From Taxillus chinensis (Eukaryota > Streptophyta > Magnoliopsida > Santalales > Loranthaceae), in the NCBI GenBank assembly GCA_023512835.1, contig CM042090.1:47633321-47697320 (forward strand): a DNA stretch of 64,000 nucleotides, given 5' to 3'. This document shows positions 16,500-29,099 of this stretch, in pieces. Position numbers and translations under genes: made by a program. A model generated the notes under the pieces. It ran no database searches, was not told the origin of the DNA, and saw nothing but the letters and a program-made list of their open reading frames with translations. Positions within the stretch are counted from its first letter, which is position 1; each line of letters opens with the position of its first letter.

Positions 16500-18389
16500 C
16501 CACGGGTTTGATGTTGTATATGATGATGCATGTTGCTATAATGATTGTTTGATGCTTGCATGAAGGGTGCATGTATGCACAATGTAATGAGATATGGCAT
16601 CTGATGTTGCATGAATGCATGGTTATGCAATGATATATGATGTTTGCATGATTTGTTAAGGTAGCTTAACCCACTGATGATGCTGTAATACTTTTTGGAC
16701 AGGGGAAATGATCCAGTAACTCTCTCGAAGTTTGGCCTGCTGGGGGAAACTTGCTTGATTTTTGGAGGACATATGTCTTGGGGTAGTTATCTAGCTGAAC
16801 CAAAGTTTTTGAATGACATGCTGAGGAACCCTACTGGGGAATAGGCTTTTTATATAAACACACACATGCAAAATTTTGAGAGTTGAGACAAAGCTTTGAT
16901 GAAAATAATTTTTTGCTGTTTGCAGTATGCAACGTTCAGTCACACCTTGTTGTCCTCTTCTGATAGAGGTAATAATGTTTGGGTAATCTTGGTATGGCTT
17001 TCAGCTTGGGATATATTTTATTTCGATCCCTGGCTGATTGGGCTGAATGGAAATTCTGATGGTTTGAGTCAGTGCTCGGGGCTAGGTTGAAGATATTGTT
17101 TGTTCGTTTCCTCATGAGGTTTAGGGACTTATTAGAGTTTCCACTTGTCGGTTGGATTATCTTTGTGCGTTGCGGTGTAGGGAGTTGATTTGAAAGGATT
17201 TGTTGGGCTTAGTATTAGGGTGCCTGAGTATGTCAGTCTTGAGACTCGATGTTGGCTGCTCTCGGGCCTTGAGTGCTTGACCTTCCTTTTGTGGCTTTTC
17301 ACTTTTACTCTTAGTGCCCTTTTCAGGTTTTCACTAAACTTACCTTATTTTCTACTTGTTGTTCCTTCTACCTTGTAGATGGCTTTGTATTTTACCCTTA
17401 ATGCCCTTGCGAGTTATCATCAAGTCCACCTTGCATCCTTGATTTCTATAACGCTATTCCGAATTGTGCATATGAGAAATAACTTTGATCATTTAATCTG
17501 AGAGGACTTTCTTAGGACTGTAACGTAGGCTGGGCTACTAGGTTTATCAAGAAAGGGATATAACATGCTCAAACCGATTCTAGACTGGTTGTGATCCATA
17601 TTTCAAACATGACTCTCCTTTTTTGTTTGTCAAAAATTTGCCTCGGTGTGGGAGATTATTGTTGCTCAAATGATGATTTTTTTTACCACTGCCCCCAGTG
17701 TCAGGGCATTTCATAAAATTGTCCCAATGTGGGATTGTGATATTCAGAATATTTCTTTTTTCTTTTATTTTTGTTTTGTTTTTTTGTTTTGTTTTTACTC
17801 AATAATTGCCCATGTATGGAATCTTGACATGCAAAACTGGCCCCAGTGTCAGGTGAACTATGGATCAGGTTATATATATACAAGAAGAATTTTAGTTGAG
17901 CTCAAAAGGGCTATCAAGGGTAGTATCACGAGGTAGTGAAAGACGACTTCTCTTCATTTTAAACAATCAAAGTCTTTCTCAAAGTGGACAAGAAGGAACT
18001 TTCAATGATAGAAGGAACTTTGTCGTGCCCTAGTTTGACATAGGGACAGTTTCATTGTCTTTTATGCTAACATGCTCTTCTGATCTGCTTGGAGTTTGAG
18101 GTGCAACCGAACTGGCTTAGGTTTCCTTGGCTTGATATGCCCTGGTTTGGACCTATTACCCGTGCCAAAAGAGTAAACAAGTAGTGACAGATGTTGCACA
18201 CAAAAATTGTAAGTAAAATAAACTTAATAAAACAAAACGGAGGTGATTGAACACACAAAACAAAAGAAAATTGCCTCATCCCCAGAGAGTTTTCTCACAA
18301 CATCATAATCCTAGTTATTTTTATTTCTGTGGCTCCATGGTTTACTGGCTTGGATGTTCCGGTAATGGGTTTGAGTCAAAACTTGGCTC
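16500..18389 (-). other. Tat-like 3' internal region without pol
   Basis: About 1.9 kb between the gag zinc knuckle and the repeat array. It has ATGCATG-rich text (16510-16640) and T-rich stretches (17740-17800), with no RT, RNase H or integrase motif in any frame that I could see. This is the expected position of pol in an autonomous element. Confidence 0.6.
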
Positions 18390-19829
18390 ACCGGACGGCT
18401 TCGAAAAGTCCACCCACTTGGCCCTTACTAACTGTTAAATAATTTTCTTGAGGGCAAAGCAATTTTCAAGGTCGTGCCCCGCTCCATTGCTATGATAGGC
18501 ACATCGGGCCTCTGACTTGTACCATGCAGGGGGTAGCTATTTCACTTCTATTGCTGGAATTGGAGTCACCATTCTGGTTTCCAGGCGTCATGGATATAGC
18601 TCAACATAGGTTATAGGGATCTTATCGAATTCTTGCATAGGTTTATTGGTGGTTTGGCTCGACCTGACAGGGGCTTGTTGGGGTTCTGGTTGCATGGTTA
18701 GAGTTGGATTTGGTGGAAAACGATAAGGAGCTCCCCCTTGTGGTTGATATGCTAAGTATAGAGGTGTCGGCATTGCATATATAGGCTATCATTGGGGGTG
18801 GCCCTGCATAGGATCCAGGTGTGGGATACAGACTATGATATGTCCCAAAGTTGCCTTGATGCATAGGAGTTCTTTGCCAGATTAACTGGACATTTGATTC
18901 TTTCTTTTTCCCTGTTTGTGCAGACTTCTTGGATGTGTCTAACGTATCACTAGGAAGCTTCCCTTTTTTACACCATCTTCAATGCGTTCCCCTAAAGCCA
19001 CTAGATCTGAGAAGTTGTTGGACACGTTACATATCAGATTTTCGGTTAATGGGGGTTAAACTTTTGTAGCTGCCTCCCTCCATCTTCTTGCATAGACTTT
19101 AAAGCTTTCAGTAGCTCCCTTCTCAAAGGCTAGCAACGCCAACCTGTCCAACTCCAATTCCATGACGTGTTTGTATTGTGTGAGAAAAGTTGCAAGGTCT
19201 CTCCAAGTCTTGATATGACTTCCCTCCAGCTGAATGTACCATCGGAGTGGTGCCCTAGTCAAACTTTCTTGGAAATAATGCATGAGGAGCTTGTCATCAT
19301 TAGTATGGGCAGCCATCTTTCGACAATACATGGTAAGGTGTGTTTTTGGGCACTAGGACCCATTAAACTTGTCGAAGTCTAGTACCTTGAACTTTGGTGG
19401 CAGAATGATGTCAGGCACCAGACACAAATCTTCGGGACTGATCATCCTATAAGCTTTTGTTCCTTCAATTGCTTTGAGTCTTTCCTTGAGCTTCTTCATT
19501 GATAGTGACTGATCACCCTCCTGAGGTACATGAAGTCTCATCGCTTCGGCCATGTTGCTCGGAGCCGGTGAGGTAAATTGGACTTGAGGAGAAGGCCCAG
19601 GGTTCATGTTGGATGGATTGAACTCTTGTGGGGGTACTGGTATGAAGTGGGGAGCCATTGTTGCCCCTTATGTTTGCCTTGGGGACTGGTTAGTGACCAT
19701 CTCAGTGGGACCCCTATCTTTGTCTGCCGCCATCTTGGTCAACATTTCCATCATGGCCTTCATTTGATTTTGCAGTTCTTGTTGGCCTTTTTTCAAACTA
19801 GCAAACTTGTTTTCTATTTGTTCTGCCAT
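18390..19829 (-). pseudogene. Tat/Ogre-like gag pseudogene
   Basis: Structural protein of the particle. From the ATG at 19829, the frame gives a coiled-coil-like N-terminus (KKGQQELQNQMKAMMEML), a Pro-rich linker, and the core phrase VPDIILPPKFKVLDFDKFNG. The capsid core follows with YFQESLTRAPLRWYIQLE and WRDLATFLTQYKHV. The C-terminus (about 18450-18510) carries a CAYHSNGAGHDLENC zinc-knuckle-like motif typical of this group's gag. In-frame stops (near 19665, 19350 and 19050) and a frameshift around 18640-18880 break it. Confidence 0.8.
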
Positions 19830-20592
19830 TGAAGTGGATAGTTGTTGCTATCTGGATCTGAGGTTGTATCGATGCGTAATCTTGGCTGTGGCAGAAGTGG
19901 ACTGCGGTAAGCTCTCTTTTTTATTTTTATTGTTTTTATCTTATATTTTGCTTGTTTTTGACATGCATGTATGCATGAACATGTGAATGAGTAAGCATGC
20001 ACGCATGGATCTACATGTCTACGTGATGTAATGCATGAGGGCAAATGGTTATGGAGTTGTGAATGTATGAATACGGGTGCACCTTTAGGTACCTATGGAC
20101 TAATGTGGAATACTCTTGTATGTTAGGTGGGAATGAATGGAAGCCTAGTACTGAGGTGATCTATGTGACCCAAGACTGTGTGTGGGGTGGAATGGAACAG
20201 AACATGTGTCCTATGTGGGCCTATATTAGATGTTAAGAATATGAAATGAACATGGTAAGTAACAAAGTGATGTTAGTTTCTCGTAGGACAGAGTTAGCAC
20301 AAAAGGATAAAAGAATAAGATAAGTAAAAGAGTATATAGCAATAGCAAGGTACATAGACAAGATAAAAGAATAAACCAATAGTAAGGCAAATCATTTATG
20401 CAAGGGATGACTTAAGGACTACCCTACAAAACAAAGGTTAGCATGGCATAGAATGAGCAAACAACATGTGGGTCAATTCCCCTGATAGGCTTCTATTGCT
20501 AGACCTATCTTATTCGTTGGTTCCCAAACTTCCTCTATAGAGGGCTCCGTACACCATAGGATTTACCGGAGGGGGGTCTTAAAAGCACGATC
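19830..20592 (-). other. Tat-like 5' leader, part 1
   Basis: Untranslated leader upstream of gag, rich in ATGCATG words. It is interrupted at 20592 by the Athila-like insertion and resumes at 40764-41057 on the other side. Confidence 0.55.
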
Positions 20593-21923
20593 TATTAGGG
20601 GCTTTTTCAACCATAATTCAATGTCAAATAACGGAGATTATAAGAGAAATAATCATGCTTTGATCATTATTTTGATGGATTTGATTGATTAATGAACTAA
20701 CCCCCTAACATAGCAATTGTAGATCCTTTTGTGGTGTTTTTGTTGTCTTTGAATGGAAAACAGGCAAAGTACAAGGTCCAAAGAAAGAAGGAAGGAGCAA
20801 GGAACAATCTGTACTACGGTCATTTCAAATTTGAAATGACCAAAAAGAAATGACAGAGCCAATTGAGATGACCAAAAGCTCCTGGGAGTTTGGTCATGTG
20901 AAACGGTCATTTGAAATTGAGTTGACAAATGACTCAACCATGAGCAGTTTCTGCACGACGTAACCTACAGACCCACGTAACTCCTTCAGATACTACTTGT
21001 ACAGCCTAGATCTCTTCATTAAAGGATTTGATGACTCTCCATCAACCATTTTGAGAGGGAAACGAATTCAAAATAGTGGAGGGAACGATTATTGACGGTT
21101 GGATGATTCTCACACGCGGGAATGGGTTCTAAAAGGGAGAAAATTGATGTAATTTGGGGTCCCTGAAAATCGTTCACTGAAGAGAGGGAGAGAGGATGCG
21201 TTTTGGGTTTCTATGGTAAGAACAATTGTTTTGTTTATCACTATGGTAGCTTAAACCTCTATGGGAGGAGGATGGATATTGATGTAAGCCTTTAATTTTC
21301 TTTTCTTTTGGTATGTTAATTTAAATTCCCTTTTATGTTTATCAAGTCTCTTGAATTTACATGTGAGAATTAGGTTTGGCCATCTTAATTCTTGTTTAAG
21401 GTTATTCAATTATGGATCGAAAGAAGACATTGATAACCAGATAGTTAAGAGATTTGACTTGTAAAGATTATAATTTGTGAAAGCCAGTAATCTTGCTTGT
21501 AACCTAGTTAGGGTTGGTGTGATGTCAATCTACACTCAAACAACTTGAGCTCTTAATGGGTTGCCCGTCCCCCAAGCTAGGGTATACACACGGCTAGATC
21601 ACTTGAAAGAGGCTAGTGCATGTAAAGGTGTTGGGTTTTAAACAAAAAGGGAAAGTTTGAATTAGTATGCCTTAAGAACAAGAGATTAATTAATTACATT
21701 GATTGAAATCCAAATCCCTATTTTCTCCCATAAGATCATTTACATTGCTTTGTTTATTTAAATTACAACATTCAAACTGCTAATGATACAAAACCAACTT
21801 CAAATACATCATGGATTTACAAAATGAGTTTTTTACTTGATCACCTTCCCTGTGGGTTCGACATCCAGACTTGAGTCCACTTTATTATTTGTAACGATAC
21901 GTATGCTTGCAGAATTGCTAACA
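20593..21923 (+). repeat. Athila-like 5' LTR
   Basis: It begins TATTAGGGGC, a mutated form of the TGTTAGGGGG start of the right LTR, and ends CTAACA. The internal text matches 39411-40758 with scattered substitutions. Confidence 0.9.
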
Positions 21924-21925
21924 AG

Positions 21926-21950
21926 TTTTTGGCACCGTTGCCGGGGAAGG
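21926..21950 (+). promoter_or_regulatory. Athila primer binding site
   Basis: TTGGCACCGTTGCCGGGGAA directly follows the LTR. Athila-type elements carry TGGCGCCGTTGCCGGGGA here, one base different. Confidence 0.85.
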
Positions 21951-22072
21951 TAACAAAGTTAAAAGTGCATTTTGTGATTGAGTGTGGAAGCATACTTGTT
22001 ATAATTACCAAACTCCATGTGCGGTATTATGCTAGGTATGTGTTCATTGTTGTTTTCTACAGGTGCGAATGA

Positions 22073-23095
22073 ATGAGCAAGGGTTCATCAACATTTGAAG
22101 ATTTGTTTGACCCTAAGCCGGAGCATACATTCTTTGCTAGATTGAGAAAGCAAAAGAGTGTACAGTCAGCAAGCATTGATGAAGAACCAAATTCTCCTCC
22201 TGGATTTTGGAGTAATCCAGAGTTTGATTTGCAAAACTTGTGTTGGGAAGAAGAAAGTGTTCAATCTTTTTCAGTTATGGAGGAACAACAGCAACAACAG
22301 CAGCAGGAAAATAATGGGTCAGATCTCAGGCCAGTTAGGGAGCATCATACTCCTGATGTTTCTGATATCAGAAATCCTATCTATCCACCGCCTCTTTTGA
22401 GAGAAAACTTTGAGTTCCCTCCACAGCTCATTAATTTAGTAGTGCAGAATAGTTTTGGGGGGACACCTTTGGAAGATCCTCATCACCATTTAGCCAGATT
22501 TGTGTAGATATGTAGAACAATGAGAAGAGAAGGAGTGCCGGAGCATTTTATCAGATTAGAGTTATTCCCTTGGTCTTTAAAGGAGGATGCTTTAATTTGG
22601 TTCAATTCTTTTTCAGAGGGACATTTCACCAGATGAGCAGATTGTACCCAGGAGTTTCTCACTAAATATTTCCCAAGAGGAAGAACAGTGAAGTTAAGAA
22701 ATAATATCACTGCTTTTACCCAAGCAACTGGAGAAACACTTGGTGAGGCATGAATAGATTCAGAGAATTGCAGAGAAAATGTCCCAATCATGGCTTAGAG
22801 GATTGGTTACTTATATTTGGAGGCCTTACAGCTGAGGAGCAATACATGGTAAATGCTGCAGCAGGAGGTGCTCTGACAGCCAAGACTGCAGAAGAAGCTA
22901 AAGAGATTATAGAGGAACTGACAAAAGAGCAAGCTCAGTGGCCCTCTAGGAGAGTAGCCGTGAAGAAACTTGGTTTAATTGAGGTGGATAATTCCACAAT
23001 GCTGAATGCTAAGTTGGAAGCTCTGACAAAACATGTAGAAAAGTTAAACGTTCAGAGAGTAGCAAAGGTTAACTCTGCTTGTCAAGAGTATGGGG
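22073..23095 (+). pseudogene. Athila-like gag, part 1
   Basis: The ATG at 22073 starts a protein with an acidic, Gln-rich N-terminus. The Athila gag core follows: FEFPPQLINLVVQNSFGG, PLEDPHHHLARF, then (after a stop at 22505) FIRLELFPWSLKEDALIWF. Further stops lie near 22635 and 22750. The alpha-helical segment TAEEAKEIIEELTKEQ precedes the break at 23096, where the Sirevirus entered. The protein resumes at 36204. Confidence 0.85.
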
Positions 23096-23100
23096 GTATG
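23096..23100. other. Target-site duplication GTATG (left)
   Basis: GTATG immediately before the Sirevirus LTR; repeated at 36204-36208. Removing the insert and one copy restores continuous Athila gag. Confidence 0.9.
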
Positions 23101-24453
23101 TGTTGGTCCCGGAGAGCCTAAAGGGGGGGGGTTGAATAGGCTCTTTGAAATTCTTTCTCTCTCTTAATGGATTAGACACTCACTCTGGTTAAACGGATAA
23201 AATCAGTGCGGAAGATTAACCAGGTAGTGGAAATATGTTGCTTTATTATCTGAAGATAATTACAACAAGGCAAAACAACGTTTTAACTGATTACAACACA
23301 ACATTCTGTTATAGATACACACACTTGGCAGTAAGTCTCAGTGTTTTTAGCTCTTTACAAGATACACGCTTATAAGTATATAAGTACAAGTAAGCACACG
23401 TGCGTATATTTAATTTACATTGCTTCGGGCATATATATAGACACCTTAGAAATCTATCTTGGAACTGCATTTTCCGAGTAGTGTGAAGCATTGAAGTTCT
23501 TCATCGGAAAATGCTAAAGTTTTAACTGCTGCGGATGTGGAGCTCGAAATATTGGAAGCATAAGTTGTAATGAATTCTTTGCTTGATTCCAATTGCATTT
23601 GAGACCGCGTCCACATCTCCGCGTGATCCACGTGTAAGGTATTTTAGGTCTACAACGGGTTTGTCTTACATCGGGACGAAGCAAGCTGATTGTAATTAAT
23701 GCGGCTCAGAAATGATGAAGCAGCGTCTTCTTAGTCCGTCATAAGGTTCCTTACTCCGTATCAGCGAAGCTCGGATCCTTACTCTGTGTCAGTGGTTTCT
23801 TACTCTGTGTGAATGAAGTCCAGGAATCCTTGTTCCGTGTCAGCGCTTCCTTACTCCGCATGAGTAGTGGTTTGGAGAGCTTACTCCGCATCAGCGCTTC
23901 CTTACTCCGCATGAGTAGTGGTTCGGAGAGCTTACTCCGCATCAGCGCTTCCTTACTCCGCATGAGTAATGGTTCGGATTCCTTATTCCGCATTTGATGT
24001 CCTTACTCCACAACAATTGTCCTTGTTTCGTTCAAATGTGACTTGGATTTCTCAGTCCGTGTCTTCCTTTTCTTTAGTCCAGTGGAGTGACAATTTTGAT
24101 TCTCTCTTCACAACAAGTCTCTCTTATTCTGTGCGAGTGGTAGACTTCGAATCTCAATTGACTTAGCCAAATTGAGAATTAGACACAGGTTCCTTAAGTC
24201 GTTTTATCAAGTATTTAGTTCGTACGAAAAGTCCTTACTCCGGATAAAGACTCGGTTATGTACCAAGTGAATGACGATACTCATCATGATCCGGATCAGG
24301 ATTATATATCCTGTCCTTAGCTTTGTTCTCACACGAGTAGGTCCGGATTTAGAGTTAACTCATCTGCACAGACTTAATGGTAAACATAAAACATCTCGAG
24401 TCAAATTACATAGGGTTTGTTCGCATTATCCAAATTCTTGGTTTGATCCAACA
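23101..24453 (-). repeat. Sirevirus 3' LTR (element 1)
   Basis: Plus-strand text runs TGTTGGTCCCGG to TTTGATCCAACA. It includes the 51-base TTACTCCG array at about 23740-24060. Confidence 0.95.
23740..24060 (-). repeat. 51-base TTACTCCG array in Sirevirus LTR
   Basis: Two to three full units of 51 bases (TTACTCCGCATCAGCGCTTCC then TTACTCCGCATGAGTAGTGG), flanked by diverged half-units. The twin in the other LTR is at 35490-35800. Sequence and period match the array in the Gypsy LTR at 15120-15640. Confidence 0.9.
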
Positions 24454-24465
24454 TTCTCCCCCAAT
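24454..24465 (-). promoter_or_regulatory. Polypurine tract of Sirevirus element 1
   Basis: Reads TTGGGGGAGAA on the minus strand, abutting the LTR start TGTTGG; the plus-strand primer site for reverse transcription. Confidence 0.85.
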
Positions 24466-24593
24466 ATGGATATGCCAAACCCTTTGTAATCTGATCCGGT
24501 AAGGCAGCAAGAAATAACACAGAGGTAAGGATTAAAGAGAACAGTTCCACTCAGATACAACAGGAATGCATTAAGCCTTAGTACAGATATGAA

Positions 24594-27331
24594 TTATGGT
24601 ACATACGACTTACTATATTTGAAGATCATCCTTGCTGCATGCTCTCGTAGTGTCATTGTTTGCGTCTTGGAGAACTCGATGATATTTTTCCAGTCATCAT
24701 CGAAGGAGATAACGGATTTCAAGAAGTAGCAGACAAAGGCTCCACAACTGTTTCCATCGGGTTGCTGGGGTACATTCTTCTTGTTCCGGATCATCCCCAT
24801 GAGTACTTCATCCTGACCAAGAGGCGGTAGATTCAAGTCTACATAGATAGAACTCTGTCTGATTCCATCCGACAAGGTTCGAATGAGACTCCTCATCTGA
24901 TTCTTTCTAATCGGGCGGTCAAAAACCTGATGAGAATCCAAAAGCAAAATTTTCTTCTCTTTAATCAGGAAAACAGTCAGCATGAAATGTGGGGAGTCGA
25001 CCCGAAAGGGAATGAAAACGATGGACAGAGAGGTCCATGGTCGGCTATTCTTTGCTGTACCATTGATGTAGGATAGAATAACGTCCACAGCAGGAAACAG
25101 GTTTTCAACCCAGCAAGGAAGAATATCAAAATCAAAGCCTTCCTCAAGTAAAGAGGGAAATAACCTCGACTCCATTTTTACCGCCAGAGCATAGTTGTCG
25201 ATGTCGTCAGTGGAAAATTGTCCCTCCTCAGACAGTATGGTCCGGATATCTTGAGGTTCGAAGGGGGACAAGGCAGACACACATTGGCGCTCGACAGTGG
25301 AGGAGGCATAGGCCTTGGCCGAAGTAAGAATGCTCCCATCAGCATCATCCGGATGCAATTCCGCGTATGATGGGAGGAAGGTGATGGCACCAGATGGAAC
25401 AGCAGGAGTGGGAGAGCTGGTCTGGCCAGTGGAGAAATGGCTGCGTTTAGGCACGGGAAGGCCCGAGGGAAGAGCAGGTGCAGACCGTTTGCGAGAGACA
25501 ACGCTAGCAGTGGAAGGAGGGGAAGGATCAGATGATTTCTCCCCCGGTTTGGTAGATCGACGGGAGTGGGAGGGACTGGCCACGACTTGCGTTAAGTACG
25601 CAATAGAGGTAGACAAGTCAGAGAAAGACGTGGCAAGTCGCTCAAGCTTTTGATCCATGGAGAGAGAGGTAGAGGAGAAGGCAGAAAAAATCTCGGCACC
25701 CATGGCCCGGACATATTCGGAAAGAGCTTGGGTCTGAAGACGACTGTCCTCAGCAAGGCGATCGAGTTGGGCGGAGAAAGCAGCCTCAGATAAAATTGTG
25801 GCAAAAGAGGCGCGTCCCAGACCAAAGGCGGGAGCTTTCGAGGACTCGCCCGCATGAAGAGGGGCAGGTGTGGGCAGGGCAGAGTCGGCGGTAGCAGGAG
25901 AGCACAGTGGTTGTACAGCAGCAGCAGTAGGAGGGGCGGCAGATCCACTTTGACCGGAGAGGTCAATGGTAGGGATATCAGCAGGATAAGAGGGACCAGC
26001 CTCAGCAGGGACAGGTGTCCGTGCGTCATGGGCAGGCCCGGAAGAGGCAGCAGCAGGAGACGCAACCTTTAGGAGCGATGGCGTTACAAAGCCGTGATAG
26101 CAGTTCCAAATAAGCATTTCTTCCGGGGTTTGGGTCTGTTGAGCATAAAACACCTGGAGGGTAGGTTCTGGGATGTCAGCAGTAATGGCAAGGCTTAAGC
26201 GCAGCCAGCAATCATTTAGTATGTTAGTGGACAGATGGTCGAGATAGTCCTGGATGGCTGGAGAGTGAGCGGGAGAGGCTTCCGCAGGAGAAGATGGAAG
26301 ATCCGGAAGAACAGCAGCAACAGCCGCTGTGACCGGAGAGATGGGTGCGGGAGCATCAGCAGCAGCATCAGGAGCAGCAGCAACAGCATCAGCAGGAAGA
26401 GAGGTAGGGACATCAGCAAGAGAGATGGAGGTGGAAACCTCGTGGAAGGGCGGCTGAGAGGGCCCTGCAGCAGTAGACGGGTCAGCCGAACGTTGTGCAG
26501 CGAACTGTAGGAGCGTGCCGGAGCGGCAACAGACTGGATGCGGGAGTGAATTGACCGGAGAGCAGAACTAGCTTCGTGGCCCGAGCTGGCAACAGGCTCA
26601 CCAACAGAACTCGCTTGCTGTTCTGAAGCGACAGCAAGGGCACGGGAGACTGGAGGGCGGCGAACGGTGAGGGTCCCGTCAGCAGTAAGATGGCGGAAGT
26701 AGTTGGACGCTGGGAAGGGAATCACCAGTTCACCCTGGAAGTCCACGGGGTGAAGATGCCGGAAGATTTGGGATAGAATCCGTCCGAAAGACGAGTTCCA
26801 TTTCCCATTCCGCAACACCCGGAAGAGAAAGTTGCCCCAGTCAAGTGGCAGTGACTCAAAAACCGCATACATCGCCAGCAGGAGATCGTACAGAACCGAG
26901 TCAAGAGCCGTGGAGCGAGCCAGAAGACACCGGCTAAGTATGGTGGCCATACAGCGGTGAGGACCATGGAAGGACTTCATTTTGTACTCCTGCACCTTAT
27001 TAGGACACCCCATGGAAGCAACCATGGCAGCAGCGTTTGGTCGGATGTCATCGCTAGCAGGAAGATTGAAAATATCCCGGATCACCTGAGGCGTGGTCTT
27101 GATAGTTTCCCCTCCAACCACAGAAAGGATAAACTCCTCAGTGGAGATGGAGTGGTGATGGAAGGCCAGGACATCCGACACTAGAAGATCGGCCGGGGCA
27201 GAGACAAGCGTGAAAAGGTTGCTGTGCTTAAGTAGCTGGCGAACCTCGTGGAGCCATGCTGGAGGATCAGAGATTCCAGACCAATCGACAAGATGGTCAG
27301 GACCAACACCATAGAGAGCTTGGGATGCCAT
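24594..27331 (-). CDS. ORF3: transposon/envelope-like N-terminus fused to Ulp1 (C48) protease domain, one frameshift
   Basis: About 900 codons between pol and the 3' LTR, in the sense direction. The ATG at 27331 gives MASQALYGVGPDHLVDW. A domain follows with GGETIKTTPQVIRDIFNLP, a pattern seen in plant transposon and Sirevirus envelope-like proteins. Then comes a long Ala/Pro/Ser-rich stretch, where the frame shifts once (about 26480-26560). After YAQQTQTPEEMLIW there is a helical segment (QLDRLAEDSRLQTQALSEYV), a basic RKRSAPALPSGLPVPKR patch (possible nuclear signal), and the C-terminal domain. There SPHFMLTVFLI (His), LLLDSHQ (Asp) and PQQPDGNSCGAFVCYF (Gln, Cys at 24744-24746) match the Ulp1/SENP catalytic order. 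Such enzymes cleave SUMO-like proteins; activity here is inference. Confidence 0.8.
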
Positions 27332-29099
27332 TGAGAGTGAAAGGGTGAGGGAGAAGGAGAGAAGAGCATTACCGGAACAGGTGCGCCGAGGATTTAGGGT
27401 TTTGAGAGTTGGTAGTGATAACCTCGGTTGACGCCGATAGTGCGGTATAAATAGGATCCTTTCCGTGGAAGCAAGTTGGTCTCGAGTTGAAGCGAAATGA
27501 ACAGTGAGCCACCCGACTTCCTTATGTCATTAGAAGTGATGGATTAGCGTCGTCGAATAGATCTATGACGTGGCGGCTGTGCTAACCATTCAAAGATGAC
27601 AGCTGTAGGCATACTTCCGGATTTTTGAAAAGATAAGTATCGGGCTCGTTGCATGCATTAAATGAACCATCATTAGCCCTCCTCAAAAATAAGCGATGTA
27701 AGATAATTACTTGGTTTATCGCGAATTGGGATTTTCAAGAGTCAGGAGGGAATAAACCGACGTTCATCCGGAGAAGTATAATCCATATAAAGAACATTCG
27801 GATGCGATTGACTAACTGTAACCATGATAACAGAGTGTTGAAAAGAGATGATTCCTTTGTGGTCTTGATGTCGAGGGAGTATGAGGTACCACAACACCTT
27901 AGAAATCCGAGACATCAGATACGATAGAGCAATAAAGTGCAAAGAGAATCTGAACCTGTGACTTAACAAATAGATGCTTTGAAGAGCAAGTCTCGTCAGG
28001 TTCGGGTTAGTCTGGATAAACAATATAAGAGCATAACACACAATCCGTACTAAGAAGAAACAGAACTTATGCATAAAAAGTTAAGTGCTAGACACATGCA
28101 AACAAAGTGAAAGCCATCATACTGAAATCAATGTATGTGTGAGATAATTAACACATAAATCCAATAGGTCAACATAGCCAATCCTTCATACTGACAATGA
28201 GAGCAAAGATTAATTAGATTTATATGACTTCATCCATCAGAGAATGTATGAGTGAAAATGGAAGGAAGAGCACATGATGTATGATGTTACAACCGACTGT
28301 CATGCCTAAAATGCTAGGAAGAGGAGGATAACAGCCAAGCAATCCGCAATTCCGATTCAACAGTACAAATCCAATCAGCTTTATGAGTGAGAGTTATAGG
28401 GCGGAACATCCGAGACATATCAGAGAGGCATTACTTAATAATAAGCATTCTCTCGCCCTGTAGTCACGCCTTTTGCTGAAACAGGGGGTCTTACTTAAGA
28501 TTTAATGAAGTATTCTCTCCCCCTGAGATCAGCGAATCATTTTGATGCGATCTTCTCGAGGATGACTCCCCCTCAGATAGACAGCCAGGAAAGAGGTCAT
28601 GAAGTACGAATCCGGGGGTTTTACTTAAATAATAGAGAGAGCAATTTCTCCCCCGTTGACTTTTAGAGCTTGTCAAGACATTTCCTGTTTAACATGAATC
28701 GTGAGAAACTGCTGCCTATCCTTGATTTACTTCACTCAAGCAGCTGATCGACAGACACAGTGAATTTCCACTTTCAATCCGAGCTATCCCAAATCATTCC
28801 TCAACCATGCATCTTAGATATTTCAGTTAGTCATTAAATCATAAGACATGTGATGGAAGATGGAGTTGAATTCATGACATCAGAATAGGATTTGTGTCAT
28901 ATAAATTTAATTATGTTTACTTGATTCACTGTCAGTCTGGATAAGCAAGCATCCTCCCAAATGAACTTAGTGAGAAATATCAGAGCATTTACACGATTAA
29001 AGTAAGATAGTTAAACATGAAGTCCAGTATCTATCACTAACCATGAAGTACAACAATGCATGTTCTGAAAATAACTACTGATGGATAACAGGTGAGAAG
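27332..29099 (-). other. Sirevirus spacer between pol and ORF3
   Basis: About 1.8 kb without a convincing ORF. It holds several GGGGGAGA-like tracts on the minus strand (about 28505-28660), listed separately. The rest is AT-rich untranslated sequence. Confidence 0.7.
28505..28660 (-). promoter_or_regulatory. Cluster of extra polypurine-tract-like motifs
   Basis: Plus-strand CTCTCCCCCTGA (near 28512), ACTCCCCCTCAG (near 28565) and TTCTCCCCCGTT (near 28649) are the reverse of GGGGGAG tracts, plus a degenerate one near 28450. Sireviruses are known for multiplied polypurine tracts in this interval. Confidence 0.75.

Noticed and set aside
25592..26065. Leu/Pro-rich minus-strand ORF overlapping ORF3
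   Set aside because: Out-of-frame reading of the Ala/Pro-rich linker; low complexity only.
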